NCBI GenBank assembly: GCA_910588325.1
Contig: CAJUPP010000056.1
Span: forward strand, 1-24,467
Direction of reading: 5' to 3'
Source of the DNA: an uncultured Hungatella sp.
GTDB lineage: Bacteria > Bacillota > Clostridia > Lachnospirales > Lachnospiraceae
Length of the DNA stretch: 24,467 nucleotides
The position numbers and the translations under genes were made by a program. Shown piece by piece: positions 23,666 to 24,467 of the stretch (within the stretch, counting starts at the first letter, position 1; every line of letters starts with the position of its first letter). The notes beneath the pieces were generated by a model. The model saw only the letters and a program-made list of their open reading frames with translations, ran no database searches and was not told the DNA's origin.

Positions 23666-24467
23666 TTACTTCTCCAAACGGCCTGATTCCCTTAGTTCCT
23701 CTGCTAACAAGCCAAGCTTTCTCAACCGGTGATTGACTCCTGACTTTCCTACCGGCGGCTCTAAGGATTCTCCAAGTTCTTTTAATGTGGCTTCCGGCCG
23801 TTCCAGCCTTGCCCTGGCAATCTCCTCCAAATTCTCAGGCAGGCTGTCAAAACCTACGGTTTCTTTAATAAATGTAATATCCCTGGTCTGCTTTACTGCT
23901 GCCGACACAGTCTTATTAATATTGGCAGTCTCGCAGTTTACCTGGCGATTTACACTGCCCCGCATCTCTTTCAGAATCCGGATATTCTCCAGTTCCATCA
24001 GTGCCACCGATGCCTCCATGACGTTCAAAATATCCACAATCTGATTCCCCTCTTTGATATAAACTACAAAATACTTTTTCCTCATCACAATCCTTGCCTC
24101 AATGCCGAAGGTAGCAATGATAGATTTTAGTTGTTCTGCCTTGGCCTTTGTGGCACAGACAATCTCAAAGTGGTAGAAACGTTCCGGAGCACTGATTGAA
24201 CCCGCTGCCAGAAATGCCCCCCGTATAAAGGCTCTCCTGCAGCATGGATTCTGAATCACCAGATTTTTCACGGGGGAAAGATTCTCTCCAATCTCTCCCT
24301 GGTCATCCAAAAGTTTGGCCGCCAGAAGTACTTTCCTGGCATCTTCATCTTCGGAAACCACTACACCATAGGTCCAGTTCCTCTTCAAATACGAATTATG
24401 CCGAATGACTACATCCGTACTTATATTAAATGTTTTTTTCAATAATGTAAAGTACTTTCTTGCAACT
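23666..24467 (-). CDS. whiA: WhiA family protein (5' end beyond the window)
   Basis: The visible part is 267 codons of a protein usually about 315 long. The frame is open to the right edge, with VARKYFTLLKKTFNI before the first possible internal start, so the gene is cut rather than short. The N-terminal part is the LAGLIDADG-like fold (RRAFIRGAFLAAGSIS), and the C-terminal part is a helix-turn-helix domain (ATLKELGESLEPPVGKSGVN). WhiA is a DNA-binding protein required for sporulation in Streptomyces and involved in cell division and chromosome segregation in Bacillus. The stop is 11 nt before the HPr-like start, so the two genes share a transcript. In many Firmicutes yvcJ and yvcK precede whiA; they would lie outside the window. 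Confidence 0.95.
   Translation of the reverse strand, partial: VARKYFTLLKKTFNISTDVVIRHNSYLKRNWTYGVVVSEDEDARKVLLAAKLLDDQGEIGENLSPVKNLVIQNPCCRRAFIRGAFLAAGSISAPERFYHFEIVCATKAKAEQLKSIIATFGIEARIVMRKKYFVVYIKEGNQIVDILNVMEASVALMELENIRILKEMRGSVNRQVNCETANINKTVSAAVKQTRDITFIKETVGFDSLPENLEEIARARLERPEATLKELGESLEPPVGKSGVNHRLRKLGLLAEELRESGRLEK

Overview
The window looks like chromosomal DNA of a Gram-positive, low-to-moderate GC Clostridia, most likely a Lachnospiraceae gut anaerobe. The grounds are strong AGGAGG-type ribosome binding sites, TTGnnn/TATAAT-type promoters, the whiA - HPr-like - dnaE - pfkA - DUF6145-like - dusB gene order, and an LplB/YtcP/lipoprotein sugar importer with an AraC-type membrane regulator. 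I saw no rRNA, tRNA, CRISPR array, transposase or phage gene.

Layout. (1) 1-3580, minus strand: the 5' end of an unidentified gene leaving the window, a small SymE-like ORF (54 codons), a TGA-interrupted ORF overlapping it by ATGA, and a type IV pilus block pilM, pilN-like, pilO-like and a pilX/minor-pilin-like gene. (2) 3596-3854: an intergenic region with two perfect 41-bp direct repeats, each holding a 12-bp-stem hairpin. (3) dapF (minus), whose product has Ser at both positions where DapF carries its catalytic Cys. (4) An AraC-family regulator (plus) convergent with a MATE exporter (minus). (5) A carbohydrate locus: a membrane-anchored AraC-type sensor-regulator (minus) divergent from an operon of two LplB/YtcP-type permeases, a lipoprotein binding protein and a 1311-residue sulfatase-sulfatase-enolase-superfamily fusion, closed by a hairpin terminator. 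(6) A minus-strand housekeeping block: whiA (cut by the right edge), an HPr-like gene with Gly at position 15, dnaE, pfkA, a DUF6145-like gene and dusB.

How the genes fit together. The most notable unit is 7309-17289. The sensor-regulator probably detects an external sugar signal and activates the divergent operon. The lipoprotein and two permeases would bring in a small, probably sulfated, saccharide; the ATPase is not encoded here, as is usual for this transporter class. The fusion protein has no signal peptide, so it would act in the cytoplasm. It carries two formylglycine-type sulfatase modules, each with a Cys-x-Pro-x-Arg motif, and a complete enolase-superfamily module that could dehydrate or epimerise an acid sugar. 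A desulfate-then-dehydrate enzyme on one chain is, as far as I know, undescribed and is the best candidate here for a new system. The substrate is unknown. An anaerobic sulfatase-maturating enzyme would be needed and is not in the window.
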